NCBI RefSeq assembly: GCF_045207785.1
Contig: NZ_CP108776.1
Span: forward strand, 6,572,001-6,636,000
Reading direction: 5' to 3'
Origin: Embleya sp045207785
GTDB taxonomy: Bacteria > Actinomycetota > Actinomycetes > Streptomycetales > Streptomycetaceae
Length of the DNA stretch: 64,000 bases
Positions 63,996 through 64,000 of this stretch are shown here, piece after piece; within the stretch, counting starts at the first letter, position 1; the number at the start of each line of letters is the position of its first letter. The translations under genes were made by a program, and so were the position numbers. The notes beneath the pieces are model-generated. The model ran no database searches and was not told where the DNA came from. It saw only the letters and a list, made by a program, of their open reading frames with translations.

Positions 63996-64000
63996 TCGTG

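Overview
The window comes from a high-GC actinomycete (Streptomyces-like or a related genus; the species cannot be told from sequence alone). It holds most of one hybrid type I PKS/NRPS gene cluster with chromosomal flanks. Domain order and adenylation pockets point to an acylated, piperazate-containing cyclic hexadepsipeptide of the azinothricin/polyoxypeptin type. The exact compound is not identified.

Left flank (1-2.6 kb): the 3' end of a pyruvate phosphate dikinase gene, a CBS/BON protein and an exported serine-hydrolase homologue that has lost key catalytic residues. At 2.6-8.9 kb a leftward set encodes 2-oxoacid dehydrogenase E1 alpha and beta, a lone lipoyl domain, a free ACP, a KAS III, an MDR reductase and an FAD monooxygenase. 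The first six look like a small pathway for an unusual acyl or extender unit.

Core NRPS (9.6-34.7 kb, rightward): an MbtH protein; a free A domain, free PCP and flavoprotein that form an amino-acid-modifying trio; three NRPS proteins with five modules (C-A-PCP-E-C-A-PCP; C-A-MT-PCP-E-C-A-PCP; C-A-PCP-TE); and a type II thioesterase. At 34.8-36.5 kb there is a DrrAB-type ABC exporter. After a 0.7 kb regulatory gap (36.5-37.2 kb) comes a second tailoring set: a PCP, a P450 and a thioesterase-fold protein with Cys in place of the nucleophilic Ser. Four PKS proteins follow (39.5-58.0 kb): KSQ-AT-ACP loading, KS-AT-(dead DH)-KR-ACP, KS-AT-DH-ER-KR-ACP and KS-AT-ACP. Next are a C-A-PCP protein whose A domain is visibly degenerate (58.2-61.4 kb) and another type II thioesterase. 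Right flank (62.3-64 kb): a methyltransferase and a DUF4097 protein behind a textbook promoter and a leaderless 16-codon reading frame.

Proposed logic (inference): the PKS makes a propionate-primed chain with a C3 ketone and a C7 hydroxyl, able to close a six-membered hemiketal ring. The C-A*-PCP protein joins it to an amino acid delivered in trans by the PCP/P450/Cys-thioesterase set. The three NRPSs then add D-piperazate-like, an unassigned residue, N-methyl-D-Phe-like, L-piperazate-like and Gly-like residues before thioesterase cyclisation. Matching C-terminal tails (R-P-x-L-R-x-x-T) support this hand-over order. No pathway regulator and no piperazate biosynthesis genes are in the window. 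Three intergenic regions share a 16-bp palindrome that may be a common operator.
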